From Streptomyces sp. Act143 (GTDB lineage Bacteria; Actinomycetota; Actinomycetes; Streptomycetales; Streptomycetaceae), in NCBI RefSeq assembly GCF_003143935.1, contig NZ_QFRX01000001.1, positions 3,905,936 to 3,969,935 of the forward strand: a DNA stretch of 64,000 nt, in the 5' to 3' direction. The notes beneath the pieces are model-generated. The model was not told where the DNA came from. It was given only the letters and a program-made list of their open reading frames with translations, and did not search any database. This document shows positions 55,321 to 63,367 of the stretch, piece after piece; position 1 is the first letter of the stretch; each line of letters starts with the position of its first letter. A program made the translations under genes and the position numbers.

Positions 55321-56028
55321 ATGAACGACGGCCCACAGGCACCCCACTTGCTCCTCGTGCACGGGGCATGGCACCGGTCATGGTGCTGGCGCGACCTCCA
55401 GGACCTCCTCACGGAACGCGGCTGGACCAGCCACACCGTCGACCTGCCGAGCGTCGTGGCCGAGGACGCGCACGGCAGGCTCCCCGGGCTGATGGACGAC
55501 GCCCGAGCGGTCCGCGAGGCGATCGACGCCGTCGAGGCACCCCTCGTGGTCGTCGCACACTCCTACGGCGGCGCCCCGGTGACCCAGGCGGCCGTCGGCG
55601 CGGCCAACGTGTCCCACCTCGTGTACGTGTCCGCCTTCGCCCTCGACGTCGGAGAGAGCCTGATGACGTGCTTCGGCGGCGAACAGCCGGACCTCACCAC
55701 GGTGGAGGGCGTCATCCCCGTCCGGGAGAACCCGGGAACGACGCTCTACAACGACGTACCCGACGACAAGAGGGACGCCGCGCTGGCCCGCCTGCTGCCC
55801 CAGAGCGCGCTCTCCTTCGCCGAGCCGGTGAGCCGGGCCGCATGGCACACCGTCCCCTCCAGCTACGTCCTCTGCGACGACGACCAGAGCCTGCCTCCGT
55901 CCTACCAGGAGCCGTTCGCCCGGCGGACCGGCGCCGCGTACCGCCTGCCGAGCGGCCACACCCCGTTGCTCTCCATGCCGGACAAACTCGCCGACCTCCT
56001 CGAACAGATCGCCCGCGGCACCTCATGA
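55321..56028 (+). CDS. Alpha/beta hydrolase
   Basis: This is a 235-residue hydrolase with the oxyanion motif HGAWH, nucleophile elbow AHSYGG and C-terminal His in SGHTP. It looks like the MEKHLA-type small esterases (salicylate-esterase-like family). The stop overlaps the tetR start in ATGA (56025-56028). The substrate is unknown; it may act with the SDR. Confidence 0.9.
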   Translation: MNDGPQAPHLLLVHGAWHRSWCWRDLQDLLTERGWTSHTVDLPSVVAEDAHGRLPGLMDDARAVREAIDAVEAPLVVVAHSYGGAPVTQAAVGAANVSHLVYVSAFALDVGESLMTCFGGEQPDLTTVEGVIPVRENPGTTLYNDVPDDKRDAALARLLPQSALSFAEPVSRAAWHTVPSSYVLCDDDQSLPPSYQEPFARRTGAAYRLPSGHTPLLSMPDKLADLLEQIARGTS

Positions 56029-56678
56029 GGCCTGCCACGCGACGCCAGACGAACCACCACGCCGCACGGTCCGCCGCGACCCGGGCGCAGGTGATGCGCG
56101 CCCTGGAGCGGCTCCTCGACTCCGGCGAGGCCTTCTCCGAGATCAGCGTGCAGCGGATCCTGGAGGAGGCGGGCGTGTCCCGGGCCACCTTCTACGCGCA
56201 CTTCGACAGCAAGACGGACGTCCTGGTGCGGCTCACCGACGAACTGCGGGCAGCCCTGCTGGCGTTGGCCGAGCAGTGGGACCCGGGCGCGGAGGAGGAC
56301 GGCGCCGAACGGTTCGCCCGCTTCTTCGCGGAGGTGATCACGATCCACCGCGCCCACCAGGGCGTGCTGACCGCGGTCCGTGAGGCGGCGGCCTACGACC
56401 CGGCGGTGAGCGACTTCTACACCGCCGACCTGGAGGGCTTCGACGAGGCCGTACGGCGCACGCTGCGCGCGGAGCAGGCCGCCGGCACCACCCCCGCCGA
56501 CGTCGATGTCGTCGCCGCGAGCCGGGTCATCGTCTGGGGAGGCGCCCAGGCGATCGCCCACCACATCGCGGTCGACGACGGCAGCGGCGATGCCGCCCTC
56601 GCCCGTGAACTCGCCCGGATCTGGTGGCACGGCGCCTACCGCCGCCCGCCGCGGACCGCAGTTCTCCCGGACCCATGA
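56025..56678 (+). CDS. TetR-family regulator
   Basis: This is a 217-residue regulator with the HTH around ISVQRILEEAGVSRATFYAHF and FDSKTDVLVRL. It is co-translated with the hydrolase (ATGA overlap). The gene probably autoregulates the SDR operon. Confidence 0.9.
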   Translation: MRPATRRQTNHHAARSAATRAQVMRALERLLDSGEAFSEISVQRILEEAGVSRATFYAHFDSKTDVLVRLTDELRAALLALAEQWDPGAEEDGAERFARFFAEVITIHRAHQGVLTAVREAAAYDPAVSDFYTADLEGFDEAVRRTLRAEQAAGTTPADVDVVAASRVIVWGGAQAIAHHIAVDDGSGDAALARELARIWWHGAYRRPPRTAVLPDP

Positions 56679-56766
56679 GTGACCCGCTGCCCTCGGCGGA
56701 ATCCGCCCGGGCCGCGCGGCAGGACGCCGAGGAGACATCTGCCGGGACACGGTAGGCGTCCGGCCG

Positions 56767-58122
56767 TCAGCCGACTTCGATGTGATCGAGTTCGGCGAAG
56801 AGCGAACCTTTGGACAGGGCGATGGTGTTCCAGCCGGTCTTCAGCGTGACGGTCCTGTCGGCCGATCGCCAGGTGCCCCAAGAGGTGTGCGGGTAGTGGA
56901 CGGCGCCGGCATCGGTTCCGTTGACGGACAGGCGGTGCGTCGCCGCGGCGGGTGCGCCGGCGGTGTCCAGTGAGCCGTTCGCGAAGCGCACGGAGAGCCT
57001 GTGGGAGCCGGCGGAGGCGGCGAACACGCGGAACTCCACGCGGCTGTCGGGGTCGTCGATGTGGCCGACCGCTCTGCCGTCGGACGCCTCGGGAGCGTCG
57101 CGGACGGCCGCGCTGTGCAGGTGCGCGCTCTCTGCCTGGTAGAGCACCTTGCTGCCGCGTACCACCGGACAGCCGTCGGCCCAGCCCAGGTCAGCCATGT
57201 GCAGGGCGCGGCCTGCACCCTTCCAGCCGTGGAACACGATGCGGTCGCGCCCGTCAGGGCCAGTGACCACGTCCTGTCCTCCGGGGCCCCGTACGGCGCC
57301 GGAGAAACTGCTGGTCGTCATCAGGGGGCGGGGCGCCTTGGCGTAGGGGCCGGCCAGGCTGCGGGACACGGCGTAGCCGGTCGCGTAGGCGCTGCCGTCG
57401 TAGGCGTTGGCGGAGTAGAGGAGGACGTAGTGCCCGGCGCGCTTGACCAGCGTGGGGGCCTCCACCAGGTGGTTCTCCCAGGGCTGGTCCTGGCGGATCA
57501 GCCGGATCGGTTCCCCGGTGACACGGGTGCCGTCCCACGAGGTGGGCTGGAGGTGCAGCCAGGTGTCTTTGCCGAGGTGACAGCAGTTGCCGTCGTTCTT
57601 CCACAGGATGTAGCGCCGACCGCCCTCGGTGAAGGTGGAGGCGTCGATGGCGCCGCCCTCCTGTGCCGGGCAGATCAGTGGGACGTCGCCGACCGGCCGG
57701 AAGGGGCCGTCCGGCGAGGCCGAGCGGGCCACGCCGATGCATTGCCGGTCGCCGGCCCGGTCACGGGCGGTGTACTGCATCGTGAAGCCGCCGCCATGGT
57801 CGAAGACCTCCGGCGCCCACACGAGATCGGGCCGGGGCACGGCCCACGCGCCGAGGGTGGGCAGCACATCACTGTCGTCCAGGGTCCAGTGCCGCAGGTC
57901 GCGTGAGGTGGCGTGCTGGACATGGCGGCCGCCGCTGTTGGTGGCGTAGGCGTGAAAGACACCGCCGTCCCTGACGATGTCCGGGTCGGCGAAGTCATGG
58001 TCGAGCACGAGCGGGGGCGGGCGGTTCACGGCAGGCGCGGGGTGTGCCGGGGTGAGGCAGAAGGCGGCTGCCAGAAGAGCGAGCGTTCTCCTCCATCGGC
58101 GGATCAGATGTCGCACGGGCAT
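56767..58122 (-). CDS. Secreted GH43-like glycosidase with C-terminal CBM
   Basis: This is a secreted five-bladed propeller glycosidase of 451 residues. It has a signal peptide, then candidate catalytic residues Asp (DFADPDIV), Asp (GAIDASTF) and Glu (VEAPTLV). Residues about 328-451 are a carbohydrate-binding-like module (CBM6/35 type) starting YQAESAHLHS and ending AELDHIEVG. An arabinan or xylan-derived substrate is likely. AGGAGG precedes ATG 58122. The same module occurs in the adjacent regulator. Confidence 0.88.
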   Translation of the reverse strand: MPVRHLIRRWRRTLALLAAAFCLTPAHPAPAVNRPPPLVLDHDFADPDIVRDGGVFHAYATNSGGRHVQHATSRDLRHWTLDDSDVLPTLGAWAVPRPDLVWAPEVFDHGGGFTMQYTARDRAGDRQCIGVARSASPDGPFRPVGDVPLICPAQEGGAIDASTFTEGGRRYILWKNDGNCCHLGKDTWLHLQPTSWDGTRVTGEPIRLIRQDQPWENHLVEAPTLVKRAGHYVLLYSANAYDGSAYATGYAVSRSLAGPYAKAPRPLMTTSSFSGAVRGPGGQDVVTGPDGRDRIVFHGWKGAGRALHMADLGWADGCPVVRGSKVLYQAESAHLHSAAVRDAPEASDGRAVGHIDDPDSRVEFRVFAASAGSHRLSVRFANGSLDTAGAPAAATHRLSVNGTDAGAVHYPHTSWGTWRSADRTVTLKTGWNTIALSKGSLFAELDHIEVG

Positions 58123-58184
58123 ATGGCCCTCCTGAGGGGTCACGGGCATGGGTGAGCGACGGAGCGCGGGCGGTGTGGGACGGA

Positions 58185-58242
58185 GGTTCTACGCCAGTTC
58201 CTGCTGGTTCTGCGCCAGTTCCTGCTGGTTCTACGCCAGTTC
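58185..58242. repeat. 21-bp tandem repeat at the end of the HTH-CBM gene
   Basis: Units at 58185-58205 and 58206-58226 and a partial one at 58227-58242 repeat the sequence around the regulator stop codon. Read through in frame, they would add NQQELAQNQQELA before a second stop. Confidence 0.75.
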
Positions 58243-59145
58243 GATGCCGTCCAGTTCGGTGAAGAGGTCGCCCCTGGAGAAGCGGATCGTGTTGCGGCCC
58301 TCGCGGAGGACGACCGTCACCGGTTCGGTCTTCCGCCAGTTCTCCCAGCCGGTGTACGAGTAGTGGACGGGGTTCGCGACGACGCCGTTGACCGACAGGC
58401 TGTGCGAGGCGCATGACGGGCCGCCGGCGTCGTCCTGTGAGCCGTTGCTGTAGCGCACGCTCATGGCCCGGGGGCCCGCCGAGGCCGCGACGACGGTGAA
58501 CTCGACGAAGCTGTCGCGGTAGTCCATACGGGCGATGGCCTTGCCGCTGCGCGCCCCGACGGCGTCGCGGATGGTCACCTGGTTGATCCGCGCCTTCTCG
58601 GCCTCGTGGAAGACAGCGCGCCGCTCGCCCGAGTCCTGACGCTGAGCTCCTTGCCCCGACGAGGCTCTGCTCGCGTCCGAGTTCATGGACTCGGCGGCGA
58701 ACCGCACCCCGTACGCCACCAGACAGGCGCCGACCGCCACGGCACTGACCACCACGGCGACGGCCCGGAGCCGGGATCGGGGGTACCCGGCCGGCAACCT
58801 CAGGCGTTGCCGGAAGGCGACCGGCGCGGCGGCGGGCGAACCGTCCTCCGGCGCCGACGCGGGCGCCGGAGGGACCGCGGGACGCTCCGGCGACAGTGCG
58901 GACGCCGTCTCCCACAGGCTGCGGAACTCGCTCGGATCGCCGTTCAGGGCCCGGCAGATCTCGACGACCACCGCCCAGGGCACGACGGCGTCGCCGCGGA
59001 AGTAGCGCGACAGCGACGAATCGCTGACGGGAACCTGCTTCTCCAGCTCGCGCAACGTGCGCCCCGAGCGGTGCTGCAGAGCGCGCAGCGCCGCGCCGAG
59101 CTGTCGTTGCGCGGCGAGGCGGTCGCTGGGTCCGCTGTCCGTCAT
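58231..59145 (-). CDS. Membrane one-component regulator: HTH, one TM helix, external CBM
   Basis: The 304-residue protein has an XRE-type HTH at residues 15-80 (RTLRELEKQVPVSDSSLSRYF), a Pro/Ala linker, one membrane helix (126-147) and an outer domain (178-304). The outer domain closely resembles the CBM of the adjacent glycosidase: RDAVGARSGKAIARMDYRDS, SVRYSNGSQDDAGG, LFTELDGIELA versus LFAELDHIEVG. The plan suggests direct sensing of an extracellular sugar by a DNA-binding protein. It lies directly upstream of the glycosidase gene on the same strand. Confidence 0.88.
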   Translation of the reverse strand: MTDSGPSDRLAAQRQLGAALRALQHRSGRTLRELEKQVPVSDSSLSRYFRGDAVVPWAVVVEICRALNGDPSEFRSLWETASALSPERPAVPPAPASAPEDGSPAAAPVAFRQRLRLPAGYPRSRLRAVAVVVSAVAVGACLVAYGVRFAAESMNSDASRASSGQGAQRQDSGERRAVFHEAEKARINQVTIRDAVGARSGKAIARMDYRDSFVEFTVVAASAGPRAMSVRYSNGSQDDAGGPSCASHSLSVNGVVANPVHYSYTGWENWRKTEPVTVVLREGRNTIRFSRGDLFTELDGIELA

Positions 59146-59225
59146 GGCGGACGACTCCTGAGGTTCGGCAACGAGGTGTCGTTGGCTGCTTCATGGTCCG
59201 GGACGGGCTGCCCCAGCAGGTCAGG

Positions 59226-59255
59226 ACTGTATTTATGGCGACTTAAAAGGCGCAA
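59226..59255 (-). promoter_or_regulatory. Candidate promoter of the HTH-CBM regulator
   Basis: In an AT-rich patch about 80 bases upstream of the start, TTGCGC (59255-59250) and TACAGT (59231-59226) are spaced 18 bases on the minus strand. TTTTAAG lies between them. Confidence 0.35.
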
Positions 59256-59359
59256 CGGACAGTGGGCGGCGGCCGGTTGCAGAGTCGATTCACCGGCCGC
59301 ACGGTTCACCCGGATGGCCGCACTGGCCGTCAGTGGCCGGCCAGGTGGAGGCAGGCCGG

Positions 59360-59391
59360 GGTGCGCTCGGCCGGGGCGGGCCGAGCGCACC
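59360..59391. terminator. Terminator after the NlpC/P60-like gene
   Basis: A perfect 13-bp stem (59360-59372 with 59379-59391) and 6-base loop lie just beyond the stop of the minus-strand gene at 59404. Confidence 0.85.
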
Positions 59392-59403
59392 AGTGGTGAC
59401 GGG

Positions 59404-60267
59404 TCAGTCGCCGTACTGGACGGGCCGGTAGGCCCGGTACTCGCTGCCCGCGTTCAGGCCGTAGGTCAGCGCCCGGTGGCTGGTGCCGGGGCCGCCGCGC
59501 TGCTCGTAGGCCAGGTAGGAGGTGTGGGCGGCGTCGGTCCAGCGTTCGAAGATGACGACGTGTCGGGTGTTGCTGTTGCCGATGGCGTCGATGACGAGGT
59601 CACCGGGCTGGAGTTCGCCCATCGAGAGGGGACGCGTGATGTTCCGGTTGGTCAGACCCACGGTGTTGGTGCCGGGCGCCGGCAGGCCGAGCGCCATGGA
59701 GGCGTAGCCGGAACAGTCCTGCCGGTAGCCGTCCCGCCAGTACGCGGACTGGCTGTAGGGGACGGGACGGCCGTTGTTGGCGGTGAGCCAGGTCGCGGCA
59801 CGCTCCAAGGTGCGCTGCCGGGAGCCGGTCTCGGAGCCGCCGCCGGGAGGAGCGTCCTTGACGGGAACACCGGGAAGCCGGTCCTCGGGGATGTCCACGG
59901 CGACGACGGTCAGGAAGCCCGTGACGGGGGCGGTGATGTGGGCCATGAAGGTGGAGCAGGCGCTGCCCTCGCACACGCGGCGGCCGGTGTCGACCTGGTA
60001 GTCGGCCGTGATGCGGTCCTGACCCGCGGAGTTCTGGTTGATCATGCCGACGGAAGGCGAGTTGACGTCCGGCGTGGCGTGCACGACCCACCGGGTGCCC
60101 CAGGTGGGGAAGGAGGCGTCGGCCCGCAAGACGCTCGCCGGGGGCGCGGCTGCGGTGTTCGCCGTCGCGGCGTGGGCGGGGAGGGCCACGGTGAGGGCTG
60201 GGGCGGTCATGCAGGTGAGGGCGAGGGCGGGCAGGATCCTGCGCAGCTTGCCGGGTCGGTGGGACAT
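59404..60267 (-). CDS. Secreted NlpC/P60-like cysteine hydrolase
   Basis: This is a 287-residue secreted protein with a signal peptide (PALALTCMTAPALTVALPAHA). The C-terminal half has a papain-like site: Cys in RQDCSGYASMALGLPAPG, His in TRHVVIFERW and the LQPGDLVI strand. The N-terminal half is a beta domain. It is probably a wall peptide or other amidase. AAGGAG precedes ATG 60267. Its leader carries the 9-bp repeats. Confidence 0.8.
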   Translation of the reverse strand: MSHRPGKLRRILPALALTCMTAPALTVALPAHAATANTAAAPPASVLRADASFPTWGTRWVVHATPDVNSPSVGMINQNSAGQDRITADYQVDTGRRVCEGSACSTFMAHITAPVTGFLTVVAVDIPEDRLPGVPVKDAPPGGGSETGSRQRTLERAATWLTANNGRPVPYSQSAYWRDGYRQDCSGYASMALGLPAPGTNTVGLTNRNITRPLSMGELQPGDLVIDAIGNSNTRHVVIFERWTDAAHTSYLAYEQRGGPGTSHRALTYGLNAGSEYRAYRPVQYGD

Positions 60268-60281
60268 GCTCGTTCTCCTTG

Positions 60282-60335
60282 TTCGAAGGGCTCGAGGGGC
60301 TCGAGAGGTTCGAGAGGTTCGAGAGGTTCGAGGGG
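60282..60335. repeat. Six tandem 9-bp repeats
   Basis: Units with consensus (T/C)TCGAGAGG run from 60282 to 60335 immediately upstream of the ribosome site of the NlpC-like gene. Copy number could vary by slippage and alter the leader length. Confidence 0.8.
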
Positions 60336-60368
60336 GGATGGCCGTGTCAGAGGCCGGGGTTCGGCCCT

Positions 60369-60848
60369 CTACTGCCACTGCTGGTTGGCCGAGTTGGTGA
60401 CGCACGGCAGGGCGACCAGGCGCCTGTTCTCGCCGGGGTCGGCGATGCACGCCCCGGTCTTGACGTTCTTGAACGCGATGCGGCTCTGGGTGAGCTTCTC
60501 GACCGTCCACTTCTGGTAGTCGAGGCCGTTGCAGGGCCAGGTGCGCAGGCCGGCCGGGCTGTCGTCCAGACACCGGCCCGTGGACATGTTCGACAGCTGC
60601 CGGGTGTCGTCGGTGTGCCGGGTCACCACCCACTTCTGGTGGTTGAGCCCGTTGCACTGCCAGCCCCGCAGACCGCCGCCGTCGCTGTCGTCCATGCACA
60701 GCCCCGTGTGCACGTTGCGGTACGTCTCCGCGCCGACCGCATGGGAGACGGGAGCAGAGGCGGCGGAGACGGGAGCGACGGGAGCCGCGCCCAGGACGGT
60801 CACAGCGGCTGCCGCGAGGGAGGGCAGGAGGATACGTACGGACGTCAT
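60369..60848 (-). CDS. Secreted ricin-type beta-trefoil lectin
   Basis: This is a 159-residue secreted lectin: a signal peptide, then one trefoil with three QxW-type units (HQKWVV, YQKWTV, NQQWQ) and paired cysteines (CMDDSD, CNGLN; CLDDSP, CNGLD). It is a free carbohydrate-binding module without catalytic part. GAAGGGA precedes ATG 60848. It is upstream of the NlpC-like gene on the same strand, separated by 100 bases. Confidence 0.9.
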   Translation of the reverse strand: MTSVRILLPSLAAAAVTVLGAAPVAPVSAASAPVSHAVGAETYRNVHTGLCMDDSDGGGLRGWQCNGLNHQKWVVTRHTDDTRQLSNMSTGRCLDDSPAGLRTWPCNGLDYQKWTVEKLTQSRIAFKNVKTGACIADPGENRRLVALPCVTNSANQQWQ

Positions 60849-61206
60849 GCGGAGGTCCCTTCGAGGGGGGTGCGAGGAGTCGGCCGATGCGGCCTTCAGA
60901 ACCGACGTGCGCTCGCCGTCAGGGGCGAACAACGCGGTCGGTGAGAGGAGTTTGCGCAGCTCACAGCCGCTCCACAACCTGGTCCCGGCTGCTTCAGCCG
61001 TCTCGGGACAGGCGGGTTCGTGGCCTGCTGAAGCGTGCTTGTCCCGGGACGAGAAGCAGACGGCGCGACAGCGTTGCCGGGCCGCACGGGGGCCTCTCCC
61101 GTGTCGACGGTGTCGCCACGGAGCGGGGAATCCGACGGCACGGATGGTCAGTGGAGGTGGCGCACATGGTCATGCCCCGGCCGTATGACGAGCGCATGGT
61201 GGGGGC
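60849..61206. other. Divergent intergenic region, lectin / flavoprotein
   Basis: No gene is supported in these 358 bp. The region has GCTTCAG/CTGAAGC (60991 and 61028) and palindrome GTCCCGGGAC near 61041. It must hold promoters for the lectin and the flavoprotein genes. Confidence 0.4.
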
Positions 61207-61797
61207 ATGACCAGCAACAACTCCGCCGCCTTCGGTGGGCGTCTGCTCATCGGCGCCACCGGCTCGGCCGCAGTGGCCACGCTCCCGGCGTACATCAACG
61301 CGCTGCGTGCCACTTTCACGGGCAGCGTCACCGTCCTCATGACGCACACCGCTGCCACGTTCCTGCCGCCGCACACCGTCCGGTTGTTCGCCGACCGGGT
61401 GGTCACCGGCACCGCACCCGACGACTGGGCGCGGGAGAACCACGCGACCCTGGCGGCCGAGCACGACATGATGGCCGTTCTGCCGGCTACGGCCAACGTG
61501 CTCTCCGCTGTCGCCTCGGGCGCCGTCCCGAACATGCTGACGGCCACGATCACCGCCGCGGACTTCCCCGTCGTGTTCTTCCCGGTGATGAGCGACGAGA
61601 TGTGGGTCAAGCCTGCCGTCCACCGCAACGTGGACCAACTCCGGCAGGACGGTTACCTGGTCGTCGACCCGCAGCAGGGCCGGCGCTACGACGTCGGTCT
61701 CGGGGAGTTCGTGACGGCGCCGATGCCGCCCGCCCCGCCCCGGTTCATCGAGTTGGTCGCGGACCTCATGCCGCGGCGCGGGCCCGTGCCGGTCTGA
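61207..61797 (+). CDS. HFCD-family flavoprotein (LanD/CoaC-like)
   Basis: This is a 196-residue flavoprotein of the homo-oligomeric flavin-containing Cys decarboxylase family. It has the FMN start LLIGATGSAAVATLP, ATANVLSAVASGAVPNML and a variant of the PAMNxxMW motif (VMSDEMWVKPAVHRNV). Relatives decarboxylate C-terminal cysteine of lanthipeptides or phosphopantothenoylcysteine. No precursor peptide was seen nearby, so the substrate is unknown. It converges with the AraC gene. Confidence 0.85.
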   Translation: MTSNNSAAFGGRLLIGATGSAAVATLPAYINALRATFTGSVTVLMTHTAATFLPPHTVRLFADRVVTGTAPDDWARENHATLAAEHDMMAVLPATANVLSAVASGAVPNMLTATITAADFPVVFFPVMSDEMWVKPAVHRNVDQLRQDGYLVVDPQQGRRYDVGLGEFVTAPMPPAPPRFIELVADLMPRRGPVPV

Positions 61798-61800
61798 GCG

Positions 61801-62751
61801 CTACCGGTGCCGGCACTGGGCCCGGTACATGCCGGGCGTCATACCCGTCACCGACCTGAACGCCCGGTGCAGCTGAGCTTCGCCGCCGAACCCGCAGGCG
61901 CGGGCCAGGACCGTGAGGGTCTGGTCGGGGTCCGCTGCCATCAGGCGTTGCGCGTGTGCGACGCGCAGCCTGCGGATCAGCTGCGTCAGCGATTCACCGT
62001 CGTCGGCCAGGGCCCGGTACATCGTGCGCCGTGAGACGTGGCAGGCCGCGGCCACCGCGGCGGCGTCCAGGCCGGGGTCGGTGAGGTGGCGGCGGACGAA
62101 GCGGTGGACACGTTCCCGCGTCAACGCCGTCGACGTCGGGGGGCGTACGGTGCCGGCGGCCCAGGCCAGGGCCGTGTCCAGCAGGTCGACGGCGTGCGGC
62201 AGCAGGGCCGTCGCCGCCCCGGGGTCCGTGCCCGTGCCGTGCAGACGGCCGAGCCCGATGAGGAAGTCCGCGATCACTTTGCCGGGGCCGGCGGCGCTCA
62301 ACTCCACCGCTGTCGCGCTGTTCAGGGAGCGGTGCGACAGCCGCGCCTTGGGCACCTTCACCACCAGTTGGGAGAAGCCGTCCGCGAAGTCCAGCGCGTA
62401 GGGGCGGGAGCTGTCGAGGAAGGCCATGCTGCCGGGGGCGAGCACCGCCACCTGCCGGTCCTGTTCGATTCTGGCCCGGCCGTGCAGCTGGATGTTGGCG
62501 AGGAGGACGTCCTGGTCGTCCCGTGCGATGAGCCGCCGAGTCCTGGCCACCTGCTGGGGGCCCGCGGTCAGCGAGGTCAGGGCGACTCCGTCCAGGACGG
62601 AGGTCTCGATGCGGCCCTCGAAGACCGCGTCGGGCCCGGGGCGTACCGCGACTCCGACAAACGTGTCACAGACGACGTCGGCCCAGTAGCTGAGGGCGTC
62701 GGAGGCCTCGACCTCGGTGCTGGACCACCGCATGTGTGCGCGCTCGCTCAT
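61801..62751 (-). CDS. AraC-family regulator
   Basis: This is a 316-residue regulator with an N-terminal AraC_binding_2-like sensing domain and a C-terminal double HTH (LDAAAVAAACHVSRRTMYRAL and ACGFGGEAQLHRAFRSVTGMTP). ATG 62733 is an alternative start. It may control the flavoprotein gene or the DUF2255 gene next to it. Confidence 0.9.
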   Translation of the reverse strand: MSERAHMRWSSTEVEASDALSYWADVVCDTFVGVAVRPGPDAVFEGRIETSVLDGVALTSLTAGPQQVARTRRLIARDDQDVLLANIQLHGRARIEQDRQVAVLAPGSMAFLDSSRPYALDFADGFSQLVVKVPKARLSHRSLNSATAVELSAAGPGKVIADFLIGLGRLHGTGTDPGAATALLPHAVDLLDTALAWAAGTVRPPTSTALTRERVHRFVRRHLTDPGLDAAAVAAACHVSRRTMYRALADDGESLTQLIRRLRVAHAQRLMAADPDQTLTVLARACGFGGEAQLHRAFRSVTGMTPGMYRAQCRHR

Positions 62752-62758
62752 GCGGCCA

Positions 62759-63121
62759 TCATGCCGGGGCCGGATCGATGCGGATCGTCGCGGCCCGGGC
62801 CTGCGGGTTCGCGACGAGGGCGGCCGCGACCGCGCCGTACTTGCCGCGGAAGGCGGCGTCGAGGCCGGCGGGGAGTACGAGGCCGTCGGTCGTGAGCACC
62901 ACGTCGCGGCGTACGGTGCCCAGTCGGATCGTTCCGTGGCCGTGGTCGTGCGCCGCCCGGTACCAGCGGGAGCGGTCGCCGCGGTAGGCGCGCACGTAGA
63001 GCTCGCCATCGACGACGGCCATGCCGATCTCCACGCCGGGGTGGTCGGTGTCTCCGGCGGTCAGGACGAGGGAGTAGGTCTCGCGGAACAGGGACTGCTC
63101 CTCGGGGGTCCAGGCGGTCAT
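62759..63121 (-). CDS. DUF2255-family protein
   Basis: This is a 120-residue protein with a split-barrel pattern (GVEIGMAVVDGELYVRAYRGDRSRWYRA) that fits DUF2255, related to nitroreductase/FMN-binding proteins. Function is unknown. It lies 7 bases upstream of the AraC gene on the same strand, so they form an operon. Confidence 0.8.
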   Translation of the reverse strand: MTAWTPEEQSLFRETYSLVLTAGDTDHPGVEIGMAVVDGELYVRAYRGDRSRWYRAAHDHGHGTIRLGTVRRDVVLTTDGLVLPAGLDAAFRGKYGAVAAALVANPQARAATIRIDPAPA

Positions 63122-63367
63122 CGGTGTACCTCGGTGGGGGATGCCTGCGCACTCCTGCGGGGCCGGGCGGGAGGCGGGTGTGGGTTCCATGGTTCTCAGT
63201 GTGCTGCGGCCGTGGCCGGGCCGGCGCAGGTGTGAGGGGGCAGGTTCTTTCCCAGGCAGAAACCCGCCTCTCCCGCGGACGGGACGGGCGGCGGATGGTG
63301 GATGTGTGCCCGGTGAGGACCGGGCGCTCCCACCTCGTTCGTCACCGACTCCCCAGGAGTGTTTTCC

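Noticed and set aside
61207..63121. RiPP cluster around the LanD-like flavoprotein
   Set aside because: No precursor peptide, cyclase or dehydratase gene could be seen near it.
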